From Comamonadaceae bacterium (GTDB taxonomy: Bacteria > Pseudomonadota > Gammaproteobacteria > Burkholderiales > Burkholderiaceae_C): 23,469 nt of DNA. The translations under genes and the position numbers were made by a program. This document shows, piece after piece, positions 15,228 through 23,437 of the stretch. Within the stretch, counting starts at the first letter, position 1. Every line of letters begins with the position of its first letter. The stretch is taken from the NCBI GenBank assembly GCA_947461325.1, contig CANHLD010000008.1, forward strand, positions 1 through 23,469. The letters run 5' to 3'. Under the pieces are notes generated by a model. It ran no database searches and was not told the DNA's origin. It saw only the letters and a program-made list of their open reading frames with translations.

Positions 15228-15578
15228 ATGAGCACAGCCCGATTACAACTACCCGCACGCATTGTTGAAGGCGATGTGTTCAAGCTTCGCCTGTTGGTTC
15301 AACATCCCATGGACAGCGGTTTCTTGCGCGATCTCGATGGCGTATTGATCAAACGCAACGTCATCCGGCATTTGCAATGCATACTGCATGACAAAGAGGT
15401 TTTCAGGGTTGAGCCCACTACAGGCACATCAGCCAATCCGCTGTTTGAGTTTTACCTGCGCGCTACCAAATCCGGGGAGCTCTATTTCCGTTGGGTGGAC
15501 GACAAAGGCTATATCGGTGAGCTTCGACACAAACTGGTGATTGAGCCTGCCAACCAGTCTAAAGCAGCCAAGCCCTGA
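15228..15578 (+). CDS. soxZ: Sulfur carrier partner SoxZ
   Basis: A 116-aa Ig-like beta-sandwich protein that dimerises with SoxY. Family landmarks: PARIVEGDVFKLRLLVQHPMDSG (9-31, matching the conserved KGE...ISHPMETG stretch), a Cys-containing strand HLQCILHDKEVFR (48-60), ANPLFEFYLRATKSGELYFRWVDDKG (69-94). No signal peptide, as expected, since SoxZ is exported together with the Tat-bearing SoxY. Starts 3 bp after soxY and ends 4 bp before soxA. The C-terminal tail ANQSKAAKP is slightly longer than usual. Confidence 0.9.
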   Translation: MSTARLQLPARIVEGDVFKLRLLVQHPMDSGFLRDLDGVLIKRNVIRHLQCILHDKEVFRVEPTTGTSANPLFEFYLRATKSGELYFRWVDDKGYIGELRHKLVIEPANQSKAAKP

Positions 15579-15582
15579 AACC

Positions 15583-16434
15583 ATGCCCATGTTGTTTCAT
15601 GCCATTGGTATCTCTCTAGCCATCCCGCGTTTCTCCGGGCAGACAAACTTCTTTTCAATCTGCTGCCATTGCCTGCTTGTCTGTCTGTTGTTGCAACTGC
15701 CTTATGCACATGCGCAGCAGCGTTTACTGCCTTTAGACAAATTGCAATCCGGTCTGGCATTCACGGGGCCGGAAATTCTTGACTTGCAAGGTGATGACTT
15801 TGCCAACCCCGGCTTGCCTTATATGGACAAAGGCAGCAAGCTTTGGCGACAAATGGCGGGCAAGTCCGACAAAAGTTGCCAATCCTGCCACGGTGAATTG
15901 AAAAGTATGAAAGGTGTAGCCTCGCGATATCCGTCTATCGACAAAGCCAGCGGGCAACTGTTTAACCTTGAAGACCGTATTCGTAACTGCCGTCAAACGC
16001 GTCAAAAAGCCTCTGAGTGGCCGCTCGAATCGGAAGAGTTACTTGCAGTCACGCTGTATGTCACCTCAGCCTCCAACGATATGCCGATCAAGGTAAGTAT
16101 TGATGGCAAAGCGAAATCACATTTTGAATCGGGTCAAAAGATTTTCACCACACGGCAAGGCCAAATGAACTTGGCCTGTACCCAATGCCACGATCAACGC
16201 TACGGCATCAAACTGTTCACGGACAAACTCAGCCAAGGGCAACCGAATGCCTACCCCGCCTACCGGATTGAATGGCAACGACTCGCCTCTTTAGAGAGGC
16301 GTTTGCGCTTTTGTTACACAGGCGTCAAAGCAGAGATTCCGCCGTGGGGACACCAGGATATGCGTGATATCAGTTTGTATTTGATGTGGCGTGCGCAAGG
16401 CTTGAAAATTGAGGTGCCCTCAGTTCGCAAGTAA
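15583..16434 (+). CDS. soxA: Sulfur-oxidising diheme cytochrome c, SoxA
   Basis: A 283-aa periplasmic L-cysteine S-thiosulfotransferase subunit; with SoxX it forms the C-S bond between the sulfur substrate and SoxY. Two heme motifs are present: C99-QS-C102-H103 with axial Cys136, and C199-TQ-C202-H203 with axial Cys244, the form with both hemes retained. The active-site block SQGQPNAYPAYRIEWQRL (217-234) and VKAEIPPWGHQDMRDISLYL (248-267) is intact. The signal peptide is unusual: a long n-region, then Cys-rich SICCHCLLVCLLLQ (25-38), cleaving near HA-QQ (44-45). ATG codons at 15583 and 15589 are both possible. It ends 1 bp from the convergent aroE, so soxB does not follow as in the common soxXYZAB order. 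Confidence 0.92.
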   Translation: MPMLFHAIGISLAIPRFSGQTNFFSICCHCLLVCLLLQLPYAHAQQRLLPLDKLQSGLAFTGPEILDLQGDDFANPGLPYMDKGSKLWRQMAGKSDKSCQSCHGELKSMKGVASRYPSIDKASGQLFNLEDRIRNCRQTRQKASEWPLESEELLAVTLYVTSASNDMPIKVSIDGKAKSHFESGQKIFTTRQGQMNLACTQCHDQRYGIKLFTDKLSQGQPNAYPAYRIEWQRLASLERRLRFCYTGVKAEIPPWGHQDMRDISLYLMWRAQGLKIEVPSVRK

Positions 16435-16435
16435 C

Positions 16436-17284
16436 TCAGAGCGTCGCCAATACCTTTTGCCATAAGGCCGGTGTGACGTCGGGCATCACGCCAAACCATG
16501 CTTCAAAACCGGGTCGAGCCTGGTGCAGCAACATACCTAAACCATTGACCACGTGATTGCCGCGCAACTTGGCGCGCAGCAACAGATCTGTTTCCAAAGG
16601 CGTGTAGACAATATCGGAGACCAACGCGGTTTGAGGCAACGCCGACAAATCGATGTCCAGCGCGGCTTGACCTTGCATGCCCTGGGTGGTGGTGTTGACC
16701 AGCAAGCCTGCATCTGCCAAGGCATCGTGGCGCTGCTCCCACGCCAAGGCCTTCACAGGCGAGCCGAATTGCGCAGCCAGTTCGCGGGCCTTGTCCGGGC
16801 TGCGATTGAACAAGCGAATCTCTTTCACGCCTGCATCGGCCAAAGCCCAGACAATCGCTCGAGCCGCACCGCCTGCACCTAAGACGACCGCAGGACCGTC
16901 CCCGGCTTGCCAGCCGGGTTGCGCCTCACGCAAACTTTGTATGTAGCCAAAAGCATCTGTGTTGGTGCCGCGCAAACTGCCATCAGCTTGCACCACCACC
17001 GTGTTGACTGCCCCGATTTGGCGAGCGACATGGTCAAGTTCCTGAATACAAGTCAACGCATCCACCTTGTGGGGCAAGGTGAGATTGCAACCGGCGAATC
17101 CAAGCGCCGACAAACCTTTGAGCGCCTCGGGCAAGTTCACAGGGTTGACCGCCAAGGGCACATAACTGCCGCGCAAGCCCAATTGCTCAATCCAATGGCT
17201 ATGAATGACCGGCGAGCGCGAGTGCGCAATTGGCCAACCCATGACACCGGCGAGAACGAAAGTATGTGAAACAGATGTGTTCAT
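16436..17284 (-). CDS. aroE: Shikimate dehydrogenase
   Basis: A 282-aa NADPH-dependent enzyme reducing 3-dehydroshikimate to shikimate, in chorismate synthesis. Motifs: SRSPVIH (22-28, substrate binding), NLTLPHK (67-73, catalytic Lys73), NTD (108-110, catalytic Asp110), GAGGAARA (136-143, dinucleotide loop), NRSPDK (160-165), NTTTQGM (197-203), DIVYTPLET (224-232) and NGLGMLLHQ (247-255). ATG at 17284 is chosen because homologues start just before this point; the open frame to 17353 adds 23 non-conserved residues. It is a housekeeping gene inserted head-on against the sox block and divergent from the dioxygenase-rhodanese gene. Confidence 0.95.
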   Translation of the reverse strand: MNTSVSHTFVLAGVMGWPIAHSRSPVIHSHWIEQLGLRGSYVPLAVNPVNLPEALKGLSALGFAGCNLTLPHKVDALTCIQELDHVARQIGAVNTVVVQADGSLRGTNTDAFGYIQSLREAQPGWQAGDGPAVVLGAGGAARAIVWALADAGVKEIRLFNRSPDKARELAAQFGSPVKALAWEQRHDALADAGLLVNTTTQGMQGQAALDIDLSALPQTALVSDIVYTPLETDLLLRAKLRGNHVVNGLGMLLHQARPGFEAWFGVMPDVTPALWQKVLATL

Positions 17285-17393
17285 CGTCTGCCAAGCATAG
17301 CGTTTTTGAAAGGCATGGCGAAGTGCTTGGAAGCGACCCCGAAAAACCGGCATTACTGTGAAACAATCTCTACTTCATTTCAAATGCTCTCTG

Positions 17394-19736
17394 ATGTACG
17401 AAGCAAACAAGACCAACAGTCATCGACTGCACCAGTTTCTAGCCGCTATGACCAGATTGGTGGACAGCGCCCCCGAAGAGGCGGATCTGATCGCACAAGC
17501 ACAGGTCTTGATGAGTGAATTGTTAGAACAAGACGACTGGCTACAGCCCGAGTTCACTCTGCCCCATCCGCACCAGCCGCAACAGTTTTTGATCTATGCG
17601 GATCCGCAATCCAGATTTTCGGTGGTGAGCCTGGTCTGCGCTCCCGGGCAGAGCACGCCGATTCATGACCATACAGTCTGGGGATTGATGGGTATGTTGC
17701 GCGGCAGTTTGTCCTGCCAGCCCTATAGCCGCATGTCAGACGGGCGATGGGTACCGGCAGGCTTTCAAATCGATATGCTCCCCGGCGATATGGAAGCGGT
17801 ATCTCCGCGCATGGGGGACGTACACAAGGTGTGGAATGCCTTGCCTGACCAAGTGTCTGTCAGCATAGAGATTTACGAGGGCCACATCGGTTTGTTGGAG
17901 CGTCACATTTACCGGGCGGACGGCTCTCACCAAATGTGGATAGAAGGCTATGCGAACGCACCTGTAGCAGGGAGTGTCACGGCTCAACCAGCAGCACCCA
18001 TTGCTACGCGCGCACCTGCGCCAGTTCCTTTAGCTCCCGCTCAGGTAGCAAGCGCGTTAGTCGCTTCACAGATGACTGCAACAGATCAACCCGCGCAGTC
18101 AATAACTGCTGAGTCTGTCAATGACAACGCAGTGCCTGAACATCCGTTTGCGTTGTGTACTTATTCGCAAGTACGGCAGGCATTACTGGAAAAACAAGAA
18201 ATCGCCTTGGTTGATGTGCGTGAAGAGCATGCTTACGGGCAAAGTCATCCCTTGTTTGCCATTCACCTGCCTTATGGGCGCATAGAGGCCGACAGTGCCA
18301 TTCGCATACCTCGTCAAGACACAATGATGGTGTTGTTTGACGCCGGTGAAGGTATTGCCTTGCGTGCGGCAGAGATTTTTCAACGCATGGGTTATAGCGA
18401 TGTGCGTCTGTTTCAAAATGGACTGGCAGGCTGGGCTGCAGCGGGCGGTGAATTGTTCAAAGACCTCCATGTGGCAAGCAAAGCATTTGCTGAATGGGTC
18501 GAACATCAACGCAAAACCCCATCGTTCTCAGCATCTGAAGTCAAAGCGTTGATGGACAGTCAGGCAGACATGGTCGTTTTGGATGCCAGAAGCTTCGAAG
18601 AGTTCCACAGCATCAGCATTCCAGGCGCCGTCAACCTACCCGCAGGTGAACTGGTCTTACGCGCAAGAACCGTTGCCCCGCATGCGACCACACGCATTGT
18701 GGTCAATTGCGGTGCGCGTGACCAAAGCATCATCGGCGCGCAATCTCTGATCAACGCCGGCATACCCAATCCTGTCTGCGCTTTGAGAAACGGCCTCTTG
18801 GGTTGGAGCTTGGCTGGGTATGACTTGGTTCAAAAGGCGCAAAATCAATTTAACGAATCAGACGAGGCTGACCGGAAAAAAACATCAGCATCTGCATTGG
18901 CTTTGTTGTTTCGCGCTGGGGTTCAACGCATTGACCGAGATGCACTGAAAGCATTGTTGTCTGATACCACCCGCAGTACCTACCTGTTCGATGTGCGAAG
19001 CGCCGATGAATATGTTCGCGGCCATTGGCCAGGTGCACGCCATGCAGCAGGCGGTGAACTGTTGACGCGTACAGACGACTTCATAGGCGTGCGTGGAGCT
19101 CGGGTGGTTTTGTATGACGATGATGGTGTGCGTGCATCTATGGCAGCCTCCTGGCTCGTGCAAATGGGCTGGGAGACCTACCTCTTGAAAGAGGTGTCTA
19201 CCCAAGATTTACACCAGACTGATTTACCGGTTGATCCCCTGCCGGCAACAGCGGAAGATGTGGTTGAAGTCACTCCCGCCACGCTCAAGGAATGGCTGGC
19301 CAACCGCAGCAACCTCAGTATGGTGATTGATGTAGGTGACAGCAGCACCTATGTCAAAAAACACATTCCCGGCGCCTGGTGGCTGCTGCGCTCTCAAATG
19401 GCACAGGACTTTACAAGGGTTCACAAAGCCAACCGTTATGTTTTGACGTGCGCTGACGGTCGCGCCTCCAGATTTGCCGTCGCAGAGTTGCGGACTTTGG
19501 TCAGGCCTGGGGTGGAAGTTTTTTGGTTGCCGGGCGGCAATGCGGCATGGATCGCACAAGGGTTCAGTACCCAGCAAGGTGAATCCTATGTGGCCAGTCC
19601 GCGCATTGACCGTTACCGCCAGCCGTATGAAGGCACTGACTATTCGGCGCAAAACTTGCAACATTATTTTGACTGGCACACAGGCTTGGTGGATCAACTG
19701 CGCAAAGATGGCACACACCATTTCAAAGTGATTTGA
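17394..19736 (+). CDS. Cupin thiol dioxygenase fused to four rhodanese domains
   Basis: A 780-aa cytosolic fusion. Numbering here is from an alternative GTG at 17358 (subtract 12 for the ATG at 17394, preferred because family members start like MYEANKTNSHRLHQFL; neither start has a good ribosome site). Residues 15-195 are a cysteine/3-mercaptopropionate dioxygenase-type cupin: iron ligands H103, H105 (PIHDH) and H156 (GDVHKV). A Gln pair (75-76) replaces the substrate-binding Arg, and no Cys stands five residues after H105, both pointing to the bacterial Gln-type. A Pro/Ala-rich linker (200-258) follows. Then four rhodanese domains (about 264-370, 388-490, 523-612, 637-738). Their catalytic loops carry D328 (inactive), C451 (active), D587 (inactive) and C698 (active). 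It probably oxidises a thiol to a sulfinate and handles the sulfur or persulfide. It lies near the sox genes but on its own transcript. Confidence 0.85.
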   Translation: MYEANKTNSHRLHQFLAAMTRLVDSAPEEADLIAQAQVLMSELLEQDDWLQPEFTLPHPHQPQQFLIYADPQSRFSVVSLVCAPGQSTPIHDHTVWGLMGMLRGSLSCQPYSRMSDGRWVPAGFQIDMLPGDMEAVSPRMGDVHKVWNALPDQVSVSIEIYEGHIGLLERHIYRADGSHQMWIEGYANAPVAGSVTAQPAAPIATRAPAPVPLAPAQVASALVASQMTATDQPAQSITAESVNDNAVPEHPFALCTYSQVRQALLEKQEIALVDVREEHAYGQSHPLFAIHLPYGRIEADSAIRIPRQDTMMVLFDAGEGIALRAAEIFQRMGYSDVRLFQNGLAGWAAAGGELFKDLHVASKAFAEWVEHQRKTPSFSASEVKALMDSQADMVVLDARSFEEFHSISIPGAVNLPAGELVLRARTVAPHATTRIVVNCGARDQSIIGAQSLINAGIPNPVCALRNGLLGWSLAGYDLVQKAQNQFNESDEADRKKTSASALALLFRAGVQRIDRDALKALLSDTTRSTYLFDVRSADEYVRGHWPGARHAAGGELLTRTDDFIGVRGARVVLYDDDGVRASMAASWLVQMGWETYLLKEVSTQDLHQTDLPVDPLPATAEDVVEVTPATLKEWLANRSNLSMVIDVGDSSTYVKKHIPGAWWLLRSQMAQDFTRVHKANRYVLTCADGRASRFAVAELRTLVRPGVEVFWLPGGNAAWIAQGFSTQQGESYVASPRIDRYRQPYEGTDYSAQNLQHYFDWHTGLVDQLRKDGTHHFKVI

Positions 19737-19755
19737 AAAACAACTGGTAGAAAAA

Positions 19756-20991
19756 TTATTTTCCGGCTAAGTCATGAACCCATTGCAACTGCCGTGGCAG
19801 ACAAACAGTTTGCAAGTCATACTGTTCAACAGCACGTTGACGCGCCTGTGCACCAAGTCGCGCTCTCTCGGCCGGGTCGTTGAGTAAAGTATCTATGCCG
19901 TGAGCCCAAGCTTGCGGATCAAAAAATGGCAACAAACGCCCGGTGACACCGTCTTCAATCGCCTCGCGAACCGGCGCAGTGTCACTGGCCAAAATGGCGC
20001 AACCACTGCTCATGGCTTCAATCAGACTCCAACTCAACACAAACGGGTAAGTCAAGTACACATGAACGCTGCTGATTTGCAGCATGGTTAAAAACTGTGG
20101 ATAGCTCAGTCTGCCCAAAAAATGCACCCGCTGCCAATCAGCGTCGCTGACTTGACCCTGCACTTCATCCATGAAAATTTGTTTCCATGTTTGACCCGTC
20201 GGTGGCTTCGCGCCATAACTGACCCCATCGGATCCCACAATCAACACGTGTGCATGCGGACGCAAACGAAGCAGTTGCGGCAATGCACGCATGAACACGT
20301 GGTAGCCGCGGTAAGGCTCAAGATTACGACTGACAAAAGTCACCACTTCATCTTCACGGGACCAACTTTGACCGTTCTCTAACGTCAACCGCGCTGATGC
20401 ATCTGGCTTGATAGCTTGCGTGTCTATGCCGTCATGTACCACTGTGATTTTTTTTCGCACCTCGGGCTCATAAGTACCGGCTTGCCAGTGTGTGGGAGAG
20501 ATAGCGGCATCAGCAAACTGGTTTTGCAAAATCTGAATGGCATTTTTCATTAACAAGCGGCTGTCCACAGAGATTTCAGGTTTTGAAAACTCAGGATCAA
20601 AATGCACATCCTGTCCTTCGACCTGGTAATACATTTCATAAAACAAACCGAGTTTGGTCGCCGGCCATACATGCTTGATAAACAAGCTCTCACCCCAAGA
20701 CGGATGCGCGATCACCACATCAGGTGAAAAGCCGCGTTTCTTCATTTCCAGCGACCACCGTAAAACAGTTTCGCCTCGTATGGCCTTGGCTTCAATATCT
20801 ATGACCCACGGATGAATCTGCGGGGTGCTGCCGCGCTGCGGGTAATACGTGTGAACTTTGACACCCTGCCAATCGAAGGCAGGATTTTTTGTCAATTGCA
20901 AGGCGTGAACTTCATGCCCCAGAGTAACCAAGGCCGGGGCAAGATGCTTGAATTGGCCTGGAAAATTTTGATGAAGAAAAAGTATCTTCAA
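19756..20991 (-). CDS. GT4-family glycosyltransferase
   Basis: A 411-aa retaining glycosyltransferase (group 1, GT-B fold) acting at the cytoplasmic face in polysaccharide or glycan synthesis. It begins ILFLHQNFPGQFKHLAPAL, a signature of one proteobacterial subfamily. The nucleotide-sugar domain contains VSRNLEPYRGYHVFMRAL, and the donor-site motif ends SWSLIEAMSSGCAILASD, with the conserved second Glu but Ser where many have the first. I start it at a TTG (20991-20989) because homology begins there. TTG overlaps the cytochrome b561 stop as TTGA. The frame is open to 21090 but that part is the cytochrome gene in another frame. No Shine-Dalgarno is visible, so translational coupling is likely. 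Donor and acceptor unknown. Confidence 0.85.
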   Translation of the reverse strand: MKILFLHQNFPGQFKHLAPALVTLGHEVHALQLTKNPAFDWQGVKVHTYYPQRGSTPQIHPWVIDIEAKAIRGETVLRWSLEMKKRGFSPDVVIAHPSWGESLFIKHVWPATKLGLFYEMYYQVEGQDVHFDPEFSKPEISVDSRLLMKNAIQILQNQFADAAISPTHWQAGTYEPEVRKKITVVHDGIDTQAIKPDASARLTLENGQSWSREDEVVTFVSRNLEPYRGYHVFMRALPQLLRLRPHAHVLIVGSDGVSYGAKPPTGQTWKQIFMDEVQGQVSDADWQRVHFLGRLSYPQFLTMLQISSVHVYLTYPFVLSWSLIEAMSSGCAILASDTAPVREAIEDGVTGRLLPFFDPQAWAHGIDTLLNDPAERARLGAQARQRAVEQYDLQTVCLPRQLQWVHDLAGK

Positions 20992-21581
20992 TCTGTGCTG
21001 GCACGACCCCAGGTCATGCGCTTGAGTAAGCCGTCGCGCTTGACAAACATATGCCAAAACACCGCCGCAAAATGAAGCAGCAACAAACACATGAATACAA
21101 GTGCTGAAAGTTCATGGGCTTCAGCAAAAAATGATTTCAAATCAGGATCAGGTTCAAACCATTTAGGCAACACCCAACCAAAAAATTTCACCGGATAAGA
21201 TGAAAAACTTGAGCCTAAAAATCCAGTGATCGGTACGAGCAACATGCTCAGATATATGAGTCGATGCGCCCATGTGGCCAGTTTTTGTTGCCAAGAATCT
21301 AACGGGTTGACTGGCGCAGGCACTGAATGGGTAACGCGCCAGCCCAAACGCCACAAGATCAGAAAGCCTAAGCACAAACCGATGGATTTGTGGAGATTGA
21401 ACCATTGAGCGCGGTAGCCTGGAGGCTCTTTGGGCAGATCTTCCATCCATAAACCCAAGCCCAATTGGTAAATCAAGCCAATGGCAAGCACCCAATGTAA
21501 AACCACCAACATACGGTCGTATTGCAAGGGCTCGGTTGCCGCAGCAACCTGGTCATCCATGGAGGCATGCTTATCTGTCAT
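20988..21581 (-). CDS. Cytochrome b561
   Basis: A 197-aa four-helix membrane cytochrome b of the bacterial CybB type, which moves electrons between quinol and periplasmic or cytosolic partners. Heme ligands by spacing: H29 (VLHW), H64 (NLHKSIG), H156 (AHELSA) and H170 (LLHFAAVFWH), matching the 34-35 and 14 residue intervals of the family. TM helices about 24-45, 62-80, 104-124 and 156-178. AAAGAG lies a few nt upstream of the ATG at 21581. It starts 26 bp after the propeller gene and overlaps the glycosyltransferase start. Electron partner unknown; the nearby Sox and Mo proteins are possible but not shown. Confidence 0.9.
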   Translation of the reverse strand: MTDKHASMDDQVAAATEPLQYDRMLVVLHWVLAIGLIYQLGLGLWMEDLPKEPPGYRAQWFNLHKSIGLCLGFLILWRLGWRVTHSVPAPVNPLDSWQQKLATWAHRLIYLSMLLVPITGFLGSSFSSYPVKFFGWVLPKWFEPDPDLKSFFAEAHELSALVFMCLLLLHFAAVFWHMFVKRDGLLKRMTWGRASTD

Positions 21582-21607
21582 GTTTACTCTTTCTGGTCCA
21601 ACAAAAA

Positions 21608-22552
21608 TCAGTGTGTCACGACACCCCAGGGCAATCGACCCACAGGTATTTCCGACACCATCTTACGACTCGCCACATCAATCACGCTGACTGAGCCACT
21701 GCGCCCTGCGGCTACATACAACTTGCTGCCGTCGGGGCTGAAGCTCATGTTCCAGGGGCGCTGACCAATGGCTATGTTTTGCACCAATTCAAATGTATTC
21801 GCGTCCACCATGGACACATTAGCGTCACCCCCGTTACTGGCAAAAACATAAGCCCCATCAGGCGACACAATGACACCGGCAGTGCGCTTGCCTACGGCTT
21901 GCTTACCGATAACTTCCCTTTTAGCCACATCGATAGCCACCAGCAAACTTGCGCTTTCAACCGCCACATAGGCGCGCTTGCCATCCGGGCTGAAAGCAAT
22001 GCCACGCGGCCTTTCGCCGACTTTGATAGAGCCGATTTGTTTGCGTTTGGTGAGATCAATCACATCCACTTGGTCTGCTTCCTCCGCAGAAACCAACATC
22101 AGTTTGCCATCCGGACTGAAAACACCGTGTTCCGGATTTTTTCCTTTGACTCGGATGGAGAATTTCACACTCATGCTTTTCACGTCGATGAAACTGATGC
22201 TGTTCGTGCCCTCATTAGCGACACCCAGCCATTTACCGTCAGAAGAGCAATACAAGGCTTCGGGGGATTCTCCAAGCTGAACCCGTTGCTCTATCTCACC
22301 CTTGATCGTGTCAATCATCCACAACTGTGCCGAATTTTGCTCAGTCACAAATAATTTTTTGAGGCCTTTACAAAGCGCTAATCCACGCGGTTTTCCGCCG
22401 GTGTCAATGGTGGAGATCACAGTATCCGTTTCCACATCAATCACTGAGACAGAGCCGCCGCCCTCATTGGTGACATAAGCGCGGGATTGCCCAAAAGCAG
22501 AAAAACCAAGTAAGGACAAGCCAAGGCAAACTACAAAAGATAACTTTTTCAT
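21608..22552 (-). CDS. Secreted YVTN-type seven-bladed beta-propeller protein
   Basis: A 314-aa periplasmic protein with signal peptide MKKLSFVVCLGLSLLGFSAF cleaved near GQS. The mature chain is made of about 45-residue YVTN repeats (YncE-like): AYVTNEGGGSVSVIDV, GVANEGTNSISFIDV, LVSAEEADQVDVIDL, YVAVESASLLVAIDV, FASNGGDANVSMVDA and YVAAGRSGSVSVIDV, most introduced by G-x-x-P-x-x and FSPDGK. The last half-repeat (GRLPWGVVTH) would close the ring with the first blade, giving seven blades. Such proteins often accompany PQQ- or cytochrome-dependent systems or metal uptake modules, as binding scaffolds; no catalytic residues can be named. It is the first gene of a minus-strand operon with cytochrome b561 and the glycosyltransferase, and is divergent from the ExbB/MotA-like gene over 189 bp with no convincing promoter that I can pick. 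Confidence 0.88.
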   Translation of the reverse strand: MKKLSFVVCLGLSLLGFSAFGQSRAYVTNEGGGSVSVIDVETDTVISTIDTGGKPRGLALCKGLKKLFVTEQNSAQLWMIDTIKGEIEQRVQLGESPEALYCSSDGKWLGVANEGTNSISFIDVKSMSVKFSIRVKGKNPEHGVFSPDGKLMLVSAEEADQVDVIDLTKRKQIGSIKVGERPRGIAFSPDGKRAYVAVESASLLVAIDVAKREVIGKQAVGKRTAGVIVSPDGAYVFASNGGDANVSMVDANTFELVQNIAIGQRPWNMSFSPDGSKLYVAAGRSGSVSVIDVASRKMVSEIPVGRLPWGVVTH

Positions 22553-22729
22553 CGCAAACCCATTTCAGTCAATGTATTAAATGACGCAGATTGCATCTTA
22601 GACCAGGTCATCAACCCTTAATGATCAGAGGGAAGTTAGCTTCGTCTGTCTCAGTTATTATCCGCTTCACCCATTTGCCGCCACATTTCAACTACATGAT
22701 TTAGCGGCATACTTCTAACTATTTCCAAT

Positions 22730-22735
22730 AGGTGA
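22730..22735 (+). promoter_or_regulatory. Shine-Dalgarno supporting a TTG start
   Basis: AGGTGA is 6 nt before the TTG at 22742. The nearby ATG (22737) and GTG (22732) are both out of frame with the channel protein, so TTG is the likely initiator. Confidence 0.55.
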
Positions 22736-22741
22736 AATGTT

Positions 22742-23422
22742 TTGAAATCTCTTTTTTTGCGCCTCAAGGCCAAAAACCCCCATTGGGAAGTAGAGCCGTT
22801 ATGGTTTGAATGGCTGATTCTTGTCGGCCTTTTTGTCTTTTCTACTTGGTTGCTGGGCATCAAAGGCGTTTGGCATTTGCTGATCAGTTCAGACCCCACC
22901 GGCATCACTTTGGTCATCATCATTATTTTTGCCGTCGCCACCATGTGGTGCGGCGTACGCTCCAAAGAATTGGCACACCAACGCGAACTCTTGGACAAAG
23001 CCTCCTCCCAAGGCATGCAAGGTTTGATTCAAGCCCAAGGCTGGGCGGCTGACTATTGGTCAGCCTTGGCGGCCAATCCTCAAGACAGTGGGGCACCGTT
23101 AGACCTGCTGATGGAGAAAACCCATGGCCCGCACACCACGGCATGGTGGGTCAATGGGGTGCAACTCAAGTTGGGATTGCTAGGCAAGGTGATTGGCTTT
23201 TCAGTGCTTGCCATGCAAATCGGTCAAATTCAAAATTTTGACCCGACGCAAGCCCAAGATTTATTGCGCAACCTCACCTCAGGTCTGGGGGTAGCTTTGC
23301 TCACCACCATGGTTGGTTTGGTTGGCAACATATTGCTGGGGCTTCAACTCACCCGCATGGACCGCTTTGCAGACCAGTTACTGTCGCAGGCACAGCGCCA
23401 CGGATTGGTGATCGGTCGCTGA
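22742..23422 (+). CDS. MotA/TolQ/ExbB-family proton-channel protein
   Basis: A 226-aa inner-membrane protein. TM helices at about 23-43 and 54-71, then a cytosolic region (72-140), then two long helices KLGLLGKVIGFSVLAMQIGQI (143-163) and GLGVALLTTMVGLVGNILLG (181-200). The last carries the small-residue/Thr-Thr motif that lines the channel in MotA, TolQ and ExbB. These proteins pair with a single-TM, Asp-bearing partner (MotB/TolR/ExbD type) to turn proton flow into mechanical work. It is shorter and less Thr-rich than MotA proper and is not next to motor genes or tonB. A gene begins 15 bp downstream and would be the natural partner. TTG start, supported by AGGTGA. Confidence 0.82.
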   Translation: MKSLFLRLKAKNPHWEVEPLWFEWLILVGLFVFSTWLLGIKGVWHLLISSDPTGITLVIIIIFAVATMWCGVRSKELAHQRELLDKASSQGMQGLIQAQGWAADYWSALAANPQDSGAPLDLLMEKTHGPHTTAWWVNGVQLKLGLLGKVIGFSVLAMQIGQIQNFDPTQAQDLLRNLTSGLGVALLTTMVGLVGNILLGLQLTRMDRFADQLLSQAQRHGLVIGR

Positions 23423-23437
23423 AGCGATTTCTACGCC

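Noticed and set aside
22651..23016. 121-residue minus-strand open frame at the start of the channel gene
   Set aside because: Basic, low-complexity translation with no motif; the plus-strand frame has MotA/ExbB helices and a good ribosome site.
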